Origin: Tomocerus qinae
Taxonomy: Eukaryota; Arthropoda; Collembola; Entomobryomorpha; Tomoceridae
Assembly (NCBI GenBank): GCA_020055645.1
Contig: CM034546.1
Coordinates: 117,726,375-117,790,374, forward strand
DNA: 64,000 bases
Reading direction: 5' to 3'
The notes under the pieces are model-generated. The model had not been told where the DNA came from. It was given only the letters and a program-made list of their open reading frames with translations, and did no database searches. The position numbers and the translations under genes are program-made. Of this stretch, positions 1 to 13,839 are shown in pieces; positions within the stretch are counted from its first letter, which is position 1; each line of letters opens with the position of its first letter.

Positions 1-1248
<1,248 letters not shown>

Positions 1249-1500
1249 AGCTCTCTAGCTTATTTGATCTTTCAGATTCAACTCTACTTCTGATCTGAAG
1301 ACATAGAAGTCTGCTATTGTACTAATTTGTAAACATTACTCGCAGTTTATCGCATAGCGTATGTGTAGGTAAGTAAGTAGTAGATATTCTAACACTCATC
1401 ATTCAGTGTGATGAAATATTATTTAGAGTACAGATAGACACTCTACTGTTCTTACAGTATCCTCATGTACGATACATCTATTTCTAAATAAATTCTGAAC
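1249..1500 (+). other. 3' UTR of the homeobox gene with AATAAA
   Basis: No coding frame is visible. An AATAAA hexamer at 1487-1492, 239 nt after the stop codon, is the first good polyadenylation signal. Later signals could also be used, so the 3' end is provisional. Confidence 0.5.
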
Positions 1501-3731
1501 CCAAATCTTTATTTTTATTACCTATTAGAATATAGTGATTAGACTATTAGGCAGTCTCTAGTTAACTGGGTAAGGAAATACGATAGATATAATCAGTAGA
1601 TAGTTCAGTTACTAAATATGTATCTCACCCTGCTATTCTTAGTAGAAGTGCTTGTGCCCTAGTATCAAGTTTGTCTATCATATCTTAATCATCTGTAACT
1701 TCATCTTTCCTTGCATTCATTTGATCTACTATGGTAGCAGTGGCCAGTGATATATTCAGACCCATAAAAACCCTACATAGGATACATTTATGAATACTAT
1801 TAAATATTTATACGGTTTGTAGAGTTTGCGAGAACCATTGTAAGACTATTAGAACCAAAGCGTCAAGTTTGAGTACTGATGTTGAAAGTATACGAACTAT
1901 ATACATAGTAATTGTGTGATCTACTGAATCTCAAATGAATTACCATATTACTGTTGTTAATTGTTGTTTTATTTGGATGGAAAAATGTCAATGTCTGTAT
2001 GTCACTGTTTACTGAGGCATTCTTAGATTGCTTATTTGTCTACATAGTATAAGTAAAGCTCAATTGAATTTGCAGCTCTTGAGTTGACTATACTATTTTA
2101 GTTAATCCAATATTCGACCCTAGTTGATTTGAAGCTTTGAGAGCTAGTAAATTACTTGGAGATTCTAGTAGGGTACAGCGAAGTCCAATTTTTCCGTAAA
2201 CTCCACAGAATCAAACATGTATTGTCAAGGGGGTGATGTGAGTCGAGTTAGTATCCGGTCGTCCGTTTTTACTTTTAATTATGAGACTTCTACTCTATTG
2301 TATTTACGTACCTATGTGGAATTATATTGATCTATATCTAAAAATCTAATCTTAGTGCTATCTGTGCATGTAAAGTAAAGTAAGGCTATTTATTATTACC
2401 GATTGTAGTGCTAAACGACTACGAGTTCATACGTTTATATAAATATACAATAATTTGATGTTTAGTGTGCATGTTAGCTACCGTGAGTGGACACAAGTAT
2501 TAATTAGCAATAGCTTTAAAACATTTCAATATGTTATACTCTATTTATACATAATGTATAGAATAAGGAGTGGATGAATATTTAAGATAGATAAGGTAGT
2601 AGACAAGTATTGAATTTGATTCTAATGGTGCCATAAAACGATATAATGCATAATGTATATTATGACAGATTTACTACTAACTGTAGCTATTAATTAAGGA
2701 ACTAATGTATGTATCATAAGCACGATAATAACAAGCAACTCAAACACTGTAAGCATTAATAGCAACACTCACGTTGTATGTAAACCAACAATAAATAAAT
2801 CATGCAGTAATATACAGTTAAGCCCTCTATTTGTATACAGTCTCTAATCGATTATTTACATTGCTCTTCCTTCTCAGACTACTGAAATATTAGGTTTGAA
2901 TTATTGACAGATATTATTCCTATGAGGAGGCATGGATCTTTTGTTACTCCACTCGCAATCGCAATGATTCAATCCATTACTATCCAATAAGTGATAGGGA
3001 GACTTGAATAATAACGAGTCTAACAACACTCTCCCTGTGTCTAGATATATCTCAAATTACTTCGTATAGACAAACGTGTGGGCTTGATTGAACAGAAAAT
3101 GATGGACATACATTTATTATTTATCATTAACATTTGGAGGCAAGTGCACTTTGCTAATTGAAAATACCAACTCAACTCACACATGGATGCAATAACCAAT
3201 GTGCTTATGTAACGGAATATACAAATGCTTACAATATCTTTGCTCTAATGTGAATTATTGTAGGTACTTCCAATGTTCAAAACGCAAATCATTATGACTT
3301 ATTTGTATCTATAAGGCATCCTTTTTTTCAACCAAATCCTCTCTTTAACATTCAATAATTCATTTGTTTATTCGACTCCCTTTACACTTCCTAATCACAG
3401 GCAAGCCAGTAATACATGCAGTTAGAGTTAAAGGACACAATTTAATCCATGTTTACTTGCCTATGATATATTTAATTACTAGAAGAGTAAGTACACTCGC
3501 ACTGAAAGTTGCTTTAGGATATTCCATTTAGAATTGACAAAACCAACAGTTCAGTATGTATTAATTGAATATTATTTATTGAATTTTCCCCAGTAGAGAA
3601 TTTACTTTCTTATTCATAACACAAACTCCATCTAGAACTTCTGTAAACGATAATATAAAAATTAGTTATAATGACGACCAGATAACATTAGCATAAACAT
3701 AGAAAAAAAATTAATTTATACATGCATTCCT
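1501..3731. other. AT-rich intergenic stretch, nothing recognised
   Basis: I find no open frame with protein-like composition and no RNA gene. It may contain a long 3' UTR of the homeobox gene or its regulatory DNA, but nothing in the sequence decides this. Confidence 0.5.
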
Positions 3732-3772
3732 TTAATTAATTGTGCATTCTGTATGAATGCACAATTAATTAA
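3732..3772. repeat. 18-bp perfect inverted repeat with a 5-base loop
   Basis: Arms 3732-3749 and 3755-3772 are exact reverse complements, separated by TGTAT. The arms combine a TTAATTAATT block with TGTGCATTC. It could form a hairpin or cruciform. It is too AT-rich and has too short a loop to be a convincing microRNA precursor. Confidence 0.8.
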
Positions 3773-4600
3773 TTGCACATGCACATGATTTTTTTACAGA
3801 ATTATTGTTTTAGGTTAAATTTCGTCGCAACGAACAAAAGGTATGTATTATGAGATGTAGAAAAGTTATTCCATAAAAAATCTGAGGGATAGTTAGTTGT
3901 TTGCATATCCATACAACATTACCCCATGCCGAATATGTTCAGGCTCCGCTGACTGATATTTCTTATGAATTCACAAGGGGACAGCATAATATATTTTACT
4001 ATTTGCCAACATGTTAAGTTTATATTCTATGCAGTAAAACAGAATAAAAGAGAGCAGTCCTGAGGTTTCCTTAGATGAAATTTGTTAATTGGACGAATGC
4101 ATAATGTATATAGTGTATGGAGTAGACTAAATTAAAAGCGACGTTGGTGGGAACAAAGTAAATTGCATAACAAAGAGTATTGCACACAGCCCAATTATAT
4201 TTGCAAAGTGAGACGGACGGGGGAAAGTTGTTGTAGAACGAAATGTACAACAAGGAAAGGGTACAGAACTGACAATAATAGGAGAAGTCCATTAATCACC
4301 CCAAGATCAGCAAGGAGTTCAGCAGGAGAGTGTAAAGCAGAGGAAATGCGGTGGTTAGAGCAAGAGGAGTCAATTCAACTGAGATGATGCCAATGCATTG
4401 AGGTCAAGTAACTAAAATAACAAACTGCAGAGCATCCACACGGGGTAGATTCTAAGTCCACACCGCCTGACTCATGAGAGAGAGAATGCTTTTCCTCCAC
4501 ATTCAGCCCTGTGAGTATGCAAGTTTGTCTCTGCACATTAAGGTGACTGTGTATACGATTTGGGAATCTCTGGTGACTATCAAAATACATGTTAAAATTT

Positions 4601-4918
4601 TTTGCCATTCTTGATATAACTTCCAGAGTTTTACTCCGATTTTCTAATGAAGTACATTTACGGAAAGGTAAAAACATTGGCTAGGATTTAATTTGGGAAA
4701 ATTTTCGATTTTTTTGATTATTTAGCAGTAGCAATGGTTCAAAATTTTATGCGAATTTCTATCCAGATGTCATCATTAAAGTGTGACATGTATAAAAACT
4801 GAGGCAATAATCGAACATTTTCCCAAATTAAATCCTAGCCAATGCGTTTGCCTTTCCGAAAATGTACATCATTAGAAAATCGGAGTAAAACTCTGGAAGT
4901 TATATCAAAAATAGCAAA
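4601..4918. repeat. Imperfect inverted repeat with about 110-bp arms
   Basis: The left arm (about 4601-4710) reappears as the reverse complement at about 4809-4918 with a few mismatches; the spacer is about 98 bp. Read inward from both ends, each arm encodes the same short peptide, CTSLENRSKTLEVIS with small variations. This suggests two head-to-head copies of a once-coding mobile element. No clear target-site duplication was found. ORF-like stretches on the minus strand at 4375-4677 and 5104-5313 probably belong to the same decayed material. Confidence 0.7.
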
Positions 4919-7900
4919 GAGAGTTTCATAAAAAAGGTTGAAATGTAAACTGCCTCATACTTGACCGGATGTGCAAGTCATAGAATATCCGACATTGAAG
5001 CAATGGACTGATATCAACTTGACATGAGCTAGAGCATTGAGCTTTTTCTCTATGCCAACGCTGATGGTGTCATAATTTTCATAGTGTCATTGCTTGATTA
5101 CAGTCAGTAGTAATTCGATCCCATGGTTACTGATGTCCCACCCAAGAGATAGCAGTGCAATACTCGAAATAATGTGTGGAAATGCAAATGTGCCTCTACA
5201 TCCAAATGTAGCCAGTTCATGGCATGAACAAATTCTTGTGCACATTGGATGAAGATTTTGCAGTGCAGATTGCTGTTGCTATTGGCTCCCTGTGTTAAAT
5301 AGCTACATACCATTCAAAATTAGGAACTTCCTTGGAAACTTTCAATTTTGTTATTTTGAAGTATTGCAATATACTGCCCAGCGTCGAATACTGCGATTGT
5401 GTGGTTATCTCCAGTTAGTTTTTCGGTTAGTAGGGCTATGGGTTTCGGCTACCGTTAGAAGCATATTTTTATTTGAATTTTGAAATATTTAAAAATTTCG
5501 AATTTCGAAATAAAAGAGGAACAGCCACCTTAATTCCCTTTACACTTCCTACCAACATATTATTACACTTATATAGGTCCTTATTACAAATGCAGGGTAA
5601 GTTAAGCTAAGGATACTTAGCACAGTGTGCACACCGTCCATCCTCTTAAGTTGCCGGTCGTGTTGTATTTAGTAGTTATTAAGCAATAGAAAATACTTGA
5701 TAGTATAGAGTATTATTCAACCCTCGATGGTAGACCGAATCGACCGCAATTACAATTGAAATGAGTCTGTCGGCAGCAGAGGAGAAGATAGAAAGGAAGC
5801 AAAGTGAATATCATACACGTCATTTAGGGGATCTCTTCGTTTGACTTTCCGTCCTAAGCTACTCCACTAAATCACAAACGACAATTTCCCTAGTGAATTG
5901 CAGAAACTCAATTTTTATACTCTGTATACATCTCAGAGTGAGTTAGAATGAAATGGCCCGTCTATAGGTCGATCTAATAGTGTTACTAATAGTGTCGCTC
6001 TCATAAATGTAGAAAATTGCTGTTATGTAATAATATAGGAGTAACACTAGTAGGCCTAATAATGTATTTTTGTTGGGAAAGACTGGAAAAGCCATAAATT
6101 AAACAAATAAATATAAGAAGTAGGATATAGTGTATTGATGGAGGACAAAGTAAGTAGTAAATAGAATAGTGGTCCCAATGCAACTAAACGCATAATAATG
6201 TTAGAGATGAATGAATGAATGAATAGAAAGGAGCCGGCCGAAAGTGGAGACGAGAAGAGGAAACCAAAGCAGGAGTAAATGGATCTATCAATGCACCAAT
6301 TATATTTCCACCGGTTTTCTCTGTATTGTGAAATGGAACCAACTCCCCAGTCTTCCTTCTCAAGTCAAAGTCAACTCTGTCAGATCATAGCATATCACCA
6401 TCATCACTCCGGACGTCTGTAAGTACCACACGGGAATCCGCATTTCAGCTGTAAATGCATTTTTTTCCTACCCCACAGCAAAGAAAGACAAGTGCGTGCG
6501 GATATCGGAAATCATGGTCAAGTGGAATAACATGTACTATATACAATACACTAACGTCCTTACACTCGACAAATTCTACTCTCCCAATATCATTGCCTAT
6601 GACTATTATTATGGCATTTAGCACATCATTCATACAAATCAAAATATTCAACTGAACAACTAACCCCTTGTTATCCTTCTAGGGTTGCTCTTTATAATGA
6701 GCCAACGGTTCTCGAATTTACTCGATTGGGAAAACACAATTCTTTTTAGTATAGATACTTAAGGTCTCTCTAAACAGTACAATTATATTTATACAGCACA
6801 GTAATTTCCGTCTACTATGCAGACGTGATTTAATAGCTACAATTACTACAGCTAGTTATGCTGGTGACAGTAATATCAGCAACCAAGTGCAATCAGCGAT
6901 ATTGAGAAGGGTTCTTTATCCGAATTGGATTATTATATTGATAGCGCTAGAGTTAACAATTTTCCAAAACATGAGACAATAAAGGCACGGAAAGTGGAGG
7001 ATAAAATGAGACATTAGGTAATGACAATGATAATGTTTTCCATTCAGAACGAAGGCGAGGATGGATTTTAATTTGATGTGTGGGCTGAGGATGAACTTAA
7101 AATATTAGAATCTGATCTCTTCATTTTTCCCTTATCTACTACGTGATATCCCTAATCTATCGTTAATTAATTAATTACAATATTATGATAGCAGCTGATA
7201 ATTTGATTTCACATAGCAAAGAGTTATTTAAACGGAAGTCCCCTTTTAGTCATAGAGATTCAGTCAGCTGGAATAGCATTCTCGGTGGAATTGAATTTAA
7301 AATTGAATAGAAACCTCACACATGTTTTAATCGAATCAATCACGCTGATAATACTTATTACTGAGTTGAGTTTATGTTAGATAAGTTGCACGATTATTTT
7401 TACTCCCCGTCCGTCACTTTCAATGCGAATGAGACTGAGATGTGTACCGCAGAGGGGTCAAGTCTCTAATAAATTCTATTTTACGCTATGTGGGTTGGTT
7501 TTCATCTAATGTGATTGATGCACACAAAAACTGAACCTATTGGTTCCGCATGCCTATACTTTTTGATATAAGCTTTGTACATTTCTTCCTCCTCTTGAAT
7601 GTGCACTGCTATTAATCCCATAAGGAGGAGAATCAGGTATTCATCCGGAAAAACAACATATCATCGTATTAGTAGTCATTCATTAGAATCAGAACTCATT
7701 TATGTGTTATAAATTAATGTAATTGTACTTTAGATAGAAGTGTTACAGTTATATCATCTGCTATACACTCTCTTCTATTTATGATGTCCGATCAATCAAA
7801 TGACTAGTTCAGCTTTCGTATAAGTATAACTCTAGAATTTCTAATGAAGTTATCATTTATCTGCCTAAACTCAGTTTTTATACAATTCAAATCAGAGAGA

Positions 7901-8060
7901 GACGGCATTGAATATATTTAAGTGGTTCAGTATTTTCCGTAGTAGCATAACGTTTGTAGATAAGATCCTAGTTTGTAATTCAAATAAATTCAATTCAAAA
8001 TAATTTGAAATACTACCAAATATAACTCGAAATAATTTCAAATGATTCCAATAAATTCCA
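4919..8060. other. Intergenic, no gene recognised
   Basis: AT-rich sequence with scattered short frames that do not look like proteins. A short GAAT tetranucleotide run lies near 6204-6222. An AT-rich palindromic patch with TTTCGAATTTCGAAA lies near 5497-5512. Confidence 0.45.
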
Positions 8061-8235
8061 AATGATTCCAGTAATCCAATTTTTAAATGATTCCAGTAAT
8101 CCAATTTTTAAATGATTCCAGTAATCCAATTTTTAAATGATTCCAGTAATCCAATTTTTAAATGATTCCAGTAATCCAATTTTTAAATGATTCCAGTAAT
8201 CCAATTTTTAAATGATTCCAGTAATCCAATTTTTA
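8061..8235. repeat. Seven exact tandem copies of a 25-bp unit
   Basis: The unit AATGATTCCAGTAATCCAAT plus TTTTA repeats seven times without a change that I can see. On each side (8041-8060 and 8236-8255) there is one copy of a 20-bp relative, AATGATTCCAATAAATTCCA. The array is a minisatellite that grew inside a block built from a shorter ancestral motif related to ATGATTCCA. Identity between units points to recent expansion or homogenisation. Confidence 0.95.
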
Positions 8236-8255
8236 AATGATTCCAATAAATTCCA

Positions 8256-10297
8256 ATGATACAAATTAGACGATTGATTTACATATGGGTCTTGAGTTTT
8301 GGGTAATAATATTGTAAGCTGAGTTTATACAGTATCTATTTGATAGCACAAGCTCTGTGTTGCCTATATAGCATATTTACTGAAAATCTGACACACTGAC
8401 ACCTCTTTATAGCAATATTGTAAAACTTGTTAGTACTCAGATAGTACTCAAATGCGATAACTAAGTTAAAGCATAATATGTCAGAAACCTCAGATATGAG
8501 ATACTACTATTTTAACCACCAAGCTATCTGTATTGCTACTTTCTTGAAATATTTAGTTTTATACTCGTTGTTTTATAACAAGTTGTGCAAACTACTTAGC
8601 GAATATAAAATTACAAGATTCAGAAAAAGTAGGTTATTTGTTGTATTATAATCTGTATTTAATTTGGAATTACCCTAGTCACATTGTTGTAGATTAGTCG
8701 AATGTATTAGAATGAGTTTGGGAGGAAACACCCAAAACAGGGCAAAAGGTTGTGGTCCATCTGAGAATAAAAAGTGGGAGTCTGACTGAAATCCCACTCA
8801 ACTAGCCGTAGGCGTGTCACTCAGTAGTGAAACCTCATTAAAAGCTGCAAAGCTCAGCATGAGTGGACGAGAGGAAAGCTAGATGTTCAGAAACAACTCA
8901 GTTGACATTAAATCCGAATGTTGTGCTTTCGGAGTTCTGCGACCGACTTTAACTTCTCATTCTCGTCTGGCTGAGGAATGAGGGAATGAGTGTTAGAATA
9001 ACGACATGATAAAGGAAAGATAATGTTATGGGCAGCATTAGATATTGGTTGTGTCATGCGATTCTTAATGCTGGAGAAAAGTGAGAATAACTAGGCTATT
9101 TCTCCCACTATCCAGCCCGCTCCTAATTTTTTCTTCCTGAAAAATCAGATGCAGGAAAATGTGAGATTCCCAGAGGAATTCATCGACCCGGATGTAAGGC
9201 GGTGACAAGACATGACTCGATCATTCTCTTTAGCTCACTTATATCAAGAAACCGATCAACTATCCATGTTCCGTGACTGCTGGCAAACTATTTCCCATTT
9301 TCCTATATGCATTCACTATAGTCTATCAGATAGAGTTTTCTAAACTAGATTGTCCTTATTTATACAGATGTGGTTATAGATGTAGTTGGAGATTTTGTGG
9401 TGATACCTTCGCTAATGTAGGCATGGGACTGTTCTGCCTTGTAACAGAGATAAGGGGGCTGATAGAACAGAAATTTTTTGGCTGTGGTTTGCCTTTCCTT
9501 TGTGATATAGTAGCTTAATGGGAACAATTTAAAAGAGTCAATAAAAAGCCAAACCTACCTACTTTTATCGAGAAAATTTTCCCCAGCGACTTTCTACGAT
9601 TTAGGGTTTTTATTTGGAAAGTAAGAGAGTCCCCGTTACTGCTCACTGACCACTCAATGACTTACTTCAGGGATAGTGATGATAATAGAGCGTTCATCTC
9701 AACAACATTCTTTATAGCCCCAATTCTAAGGATTGAACGGCTGATTGTGAGAGGTTTGAGACTTTGTAGATGATTCAGAATGGAAAAAAAACTTTTCAAT
9801 TAGCCGTCCTGAAAAAAGTCCAAGGTTGGACGACAGCCTTTCCTCTTCCATTATGGACCATATGTCAAATTTGCAGATTGCTCTAACTCATTGAAAGGAC
9901 ATTTACCATTATCAGAGCATCTTCCTCTGAAATCATGAACCTATTTATTACTCTCAGATCCCTGCCGTTGACCAGTAATTGCGTACTCTTCCAACTTATA
10001 CCACAGAGTCACATTGTGCAACATTCACACATTATTTGTGATACAATTATGATATCCCTCCAAGACTTGCTTTCTGATCTTGCCAATTTATTCTCGAGAT
10101 TTAAGAGCAGTCCACTCGCATGGTGTTAAAACTAAAAACTGTATTTTTAACCAGAATCAAAATGTTGCATGTAAATTATTAAAGTATTTGTTAAACCTGT
10201 ATCTGTAATGTAATACAATGTGCTTATATCTGTAATTGAGTATCAAATACATAAAAGATGTAGAAATGAATTGTGTCCGTACAGAATTGGTAATGAT
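8256..10297. other. Intergenic, no gene recognised
   Basis: A cysteine-containing open stretch at 9273-9518 (+) lacks an ATG and splice context, so I do not call it. The rest shows no coding frame. Confidence 0.4.
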
Positions 10298-10650
10298 TTA
10301 TTTTCGATAAAAATAAGAGCCTTTTTTACAACTGAGACTTTTCTTTTTACTTGGTCGGCACTTTCCTCGCTTTATAACGTAGTTAAATGCATTAGGGTAA
10401 TTTGAACCGTCTGAAAAAGTAGCCCGCACTAGTCTTTGAAAGCCTTCTGAGTTGTTGGAGTCATCAACATCTAAAACAAATATTTTTTTTGCTAAAAATA
10501 TATTTGGCATTTTTTTTACTACATAATATATATTCTGCATAACGGATATGCTTGCTTAGCTGATATGTTTGCACGATTACCTTTGAAATGTACTGCAATA
10601 GTGGAGACCAGTATTGAAATAAGGATGATGTAGGCAATGAACCACTTCAT
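10298..10650 (-). CDS. Small secreted basic peptide, 80 aa, two exons, unknown function
   Basis: Exon 1 is 10581-10650 (ATG at 10650-10648) and exon 2 is 10298-10470 (stop TAA 10300-10298). The 110-bp intron has GT-AG ends and interrupts a codon in phase 1; the summed length is 243 nt. Exon 1 encodes a clear signal peptide, MKWFIAYIILISILVSTIAV. The mature part starts acidic (DVDDSNNSEG) and ends strongly basic (RGKCRPSKKKSLSCKKGSYF then YRK), with two cysteines that could form one disulfide, and a KR dibasic site just before RGKC. I recognise no family. A basic cysteine-containing tail would suit an antimicrobial or signalling peptide, but that is a guess. A TATA-like box lies about 120 bp upstream. 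Its neighbour at 11456-12017 has the same gene plan. Confidence 0.7.
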
Positions 10651-10766
10651 TTTAATAATTAAAATATTTTCTTCTGCTCTGTCTGTACTAATAACTTATC
10701 TGTGAAGGTAAGCAAGTACGCACCAAATATTTTGTGATAATGAGTTGACTTTTGGTTCAAGTTTCT

Positions 10767-10774
10767 TCATTTAT
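10767..10774 (-). promoter_or_regulatory. TATA-like box for the 80-aa peptide gene
   Basis: TATAAATG on the minus strand, 117-124 bp upstream of the ATG. The initiator about 30 bp downstream is weak. Assignment rests on position only. Confidence 0.4.
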
Positions 10775-11455
10775 ATCAATAATGTTTTTGACTTTGGCCT
10801 GCCATGGCTAACCTAGAAATGAGATAACGACGGGATGTGAAAACCTCACCCGTTTCCACATTACCTTCCTGTTTATAGACAGCTAGGATGAGGTCGGTAT
10901 AGATAACTTCCTTTAACTGCAACGAAAAGATGACTATGGCTTGTGTCATGACCGCAGTAAATATTTGTTTGGGAAGCACACCTCAATATTTCATCAATGA
11001 ATTGTCATACGTGTTATATATGCAAATGACAATAAACCCTTTCTCTTACTAAGAAGTAGAAAACAGATAATCTGTAATAATATTAAGCCCACAACTTAGG
11101 ACTAAGGTTAACCAAACTAAGTTTTCTGTCCATTAAAAATCTAATATTCGGAATGGCCACAATTCTTTATCATTTTATTTTAGGTGACTGTGCATACTTC
11201 AGAGGTAAGGAAATGTTTTCCTTTAGTTTTCTGCTAACTTGCTTGTCTCTCATTAGATAGTTAAACTTTAAAATTTACGTGAATGCAGTAATACCATCGG
11301 TCGATGACACAAGGTGAATGACATATGTAAAATCCTAAGTTGACAAACACACCTGTATCGCCACACATGTATTGACAAATGATGTAAAGGAGAATTGTTT
11401 GAAAAATACACGATTTTATTCGGAGACTACGTTACATTACTTTTTGCCTTGATTT

Positions 11456-12017
11456 TCATTTATTTTCGCAATCACTGGCACTTTCGTCTTCCCCGCAAGT
11501 TAAATAAGGTTTACTAGTTACAACCAACTTTTCAATATCATCTGTAGCAGTATTTTCTGGGCTAGGTTCTGTTGCCGGCTCTCCTGGAGATGAATGTTTC
11601 CTCCCGTAAAAATCTAGTTCGGAAGTGTCAAAGATAATTCCTAATCCATAATCTTCTTCTTCACTGTTCCAATCATTTCTGCCAATTCTGGTTGTTGTTG
11701 TCTCTTCATTTTCTTCATTGCTTACGGCAGGTAAAGACTTTCCTAAAAGTTATAAAATAATTATTATCTTTGCTGACTCGTTTCGTAAACTGGTATAGCT
11801 AGGCATATACGTACACAGTAATGACAGATTGTGATGCAGAAAACTGCATTCAGAATAATATCACTTTCTAAATATTGTCAGTTATGATTTAAAATATAAA
11901 AGCTTATAAAAACGAACTACAAGAATTACCTGCAATGTTATCTATCTGTAATTGTATTCCTGTTGAAAATAGGAGGAATCCGTACATGGAGGAAAGGGTG
12001 AAAAAATTTAGAAACAT
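11456..12017 (-). CDS. Small secreted acidic protein or propeptide, 124 aa, two exons
   Basis: Exon 1 is 11930-12017 (ATG at 12017-12015) and exon 2 is 11456-11742 (stop TGA). The 187-bp GT-AG intron is in phase 1, as in the neighbouring peptide gene; the summed length is 375 nt. Residues 1 to about 20 (MFLNFFTLSSMYGFLLFSTG) form a hydrophobic signal peptide. The rest is acidic, with runs of Glu and Thr. Two spots resemble prohormone processing with C-terminal amidation: TRIGR at residues 46-50, and DFYGRK at 73-78. The C-terminus has two cysteines (TCGEDESASDC). I recognise no known neuropeptide. An AATAAA for this strand lies at 11420-11415, 36 nt past the stop. A TATA box and an initiator sit at a textbook distance upstream, which strongly supports a real gene. 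Confidence 0.75.
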
Positions 12018-12072
12018 GATGATTTATTTCGCTGCTATTTTTAGGAGCACTCTGCCACAATTTTTAAACTTT

Positions 12073-12109
12073 CACTGATATATTTCAAGTTAGTGCCTGG
12101 CTATTTATA
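12073..12109 (-). promoter_or_regulatory. TATA + initiator core promoter of the 124-aa gene
   Basis: TATAAATAG at 12109-12101 and an arthropod-type initiator TCAGTG at 12078-12073 are about 33 bp apart, matching the usual TATA-to-start spacing. The implied 5' UTR is about 60 nt. Confidence 0.7.
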
Positions 12110-13450
12110 ATTCCATTAATGAATGTAGTAGAGATAGTAGAATATGCAATAATCTACAGTGCTGAAGTTATTCAAACCACATTGTGGTCACTTGACAAGC
12201 GAAAGAAAATTCATTTGTCCTTTATAGTTCTATGATTCAAGTGAATCATACTTGTAGTTCTACGTAAGTCGAGTGATTGAGTGTAGGTCACTAGAAATTT
12301 TCTTGTTATATACATGATGTAATGTAACAGAGTTGTTATTCATGTTTGTATGTATGAATATAATGCGCTTGTATACACCTATGAGATATAAAATGCTATA
12401 CACTGACCATTTCACTGAGCAACTTCCCTTCTAATCGTAAGTAAATGTACTGAGAAGTACGTAAAGCCTCACAAGGATGTTTTAATGTTGACATCATCAT
12501 TATCTGCATAGACAACCATTCCATCATACTTTTATATGAACAATGCTAACAACTCAATTAATAAAGCTTCCCTTATCTACATTCTTTAGAACTGATCATA
12601 ATATTGCAGTGTGCATGTGTTATATACAGGGAGTGGGTTCACCAAGTAAACTAGTTAATATAAAAATCGCTTTTGGCTAAACATCTTTGCTTCTGGCGTC
12701 TCAACATCTGCATCATATTGTAATATAAACTGCATCTGTGTACACTACCAAATAAAAAGGGACATACGTAATAAATTTTCGCCTCATTACAAACAAATGA
12801 CATGTAGCAGTATAGAGAAGGGAAGGATTAAAATTAAAACTGCGGAAGGTTCTCGGTTGGACTCCGTTCTCATGGCTTACATTGCCCTTGCAGTACAAAA
12901 ACCGGGGAGGGGAACAAGAAATATAATCACTTGGTAAGTACAAGTGGTAAGTCATAAGTAACATACTGTGCCCAGAATGATACACATTTCAGCAAGAGTG
13001 GAATACAACATTCTGCAACTAAAAAGTAATTCAGATGACTGCTGAACATAATTTTTACGGCAATTACAGCTTTATTAAGCGGAAAATGGTTTGTTCCATC
13101 ATCTTCATTAGAGGAACATAAGTAATTATCATGTTAATACACTCAGTTCCAGAGCTGGGAGGACACCCATGTAAAATTTAAGTAAAATATACAGTGCACC
13201 CACTTTACGAATAAAAGAATCTTATCATCCTGCTGTACATAAATCCTCTTTTCCACTCTTTGCTCCTTTTAATTATTTTACTACCAAATACCATTAAATT
13301 ACTTCTTTTCCGTCCTTTTAATTACATAAATCGCTATAAAAGTGCACGATTCATTAAAAACAAAACCCACTAAGTGTTACAAACTCCTTTTAATTCAATC
13401 TTAACTTTTGTAATTAATAATGTGTCGAGGTCTATCTCAATCTCACCAGC
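12110..13450. other. Intergenic, no gene recognised
   Basis: Minus-strand frame 12713-12985 is open for 90 codons but has no recognisable protein character or splice context. Nothing else was found. Confidence 0.4.
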
Positions 13451-13479
13451 CGTAGCCTTGTGTAATACACAAGGCTATG
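13451..13479. repeat. Short hairpin, 11-bp perfect arms
   Basis: Arms 13453-13463 (TAGCCTTGTGT) and 13467-13477 are reverse complements with a 3-base loop; the stem extends two more pairs if a G-T pair is allowed. The function is unknown. Confidence 0.7.
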
Positions 13480-13839
13480 GCACGAGTTTCATTAATTACA
13501 AACTACTTAACTCTCACTGAACTTTAACTTTACATGATTAAATTGAATATTACGACTGATTAAAAATAGGCTGTAAGATTATCATTAGGAAAAACACAAA
13601 GAATATGTACTTAAATTGTATATCTACCATAGAGCTATTTGGCATATTATGTAGTTCTGTAGTTTAACTTATACTGATAGAGTGACAATAGCTTCTTTGT
13701 AGTTGGAATGAGAAAATATTTATTCAGGTCTCATACCACTTTCTCAAACACCAAAATTGTATAAGATTAATTCATAAGAAACAGCGATACGGTATAGTAT
13801 ATAGTGTAATAATAGATATCAAATAAATGGTTAAGTATA

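Noticed and set aside
9273-9518. Cysteine-containing frame starting MTAGKLFPIFLYAF
   Set aside because: The start is GTG, there is no splice context, and the hydrophobic start is not followed by a stable cysteine pattern.
10776-10979. 67-codon minus-strand frame upstream of the 80-aa peptide gene
   Set aside because: No ATG at its start, and the TATA-like box of the peptide gene lies just downstream. A 54-nt stretch with splice-like ends could be an exon but connects to nothing.
12713-12985. 90-codon minus-strand frame
   Set aside because: No signal, domain or splice context; not supported as a gene.
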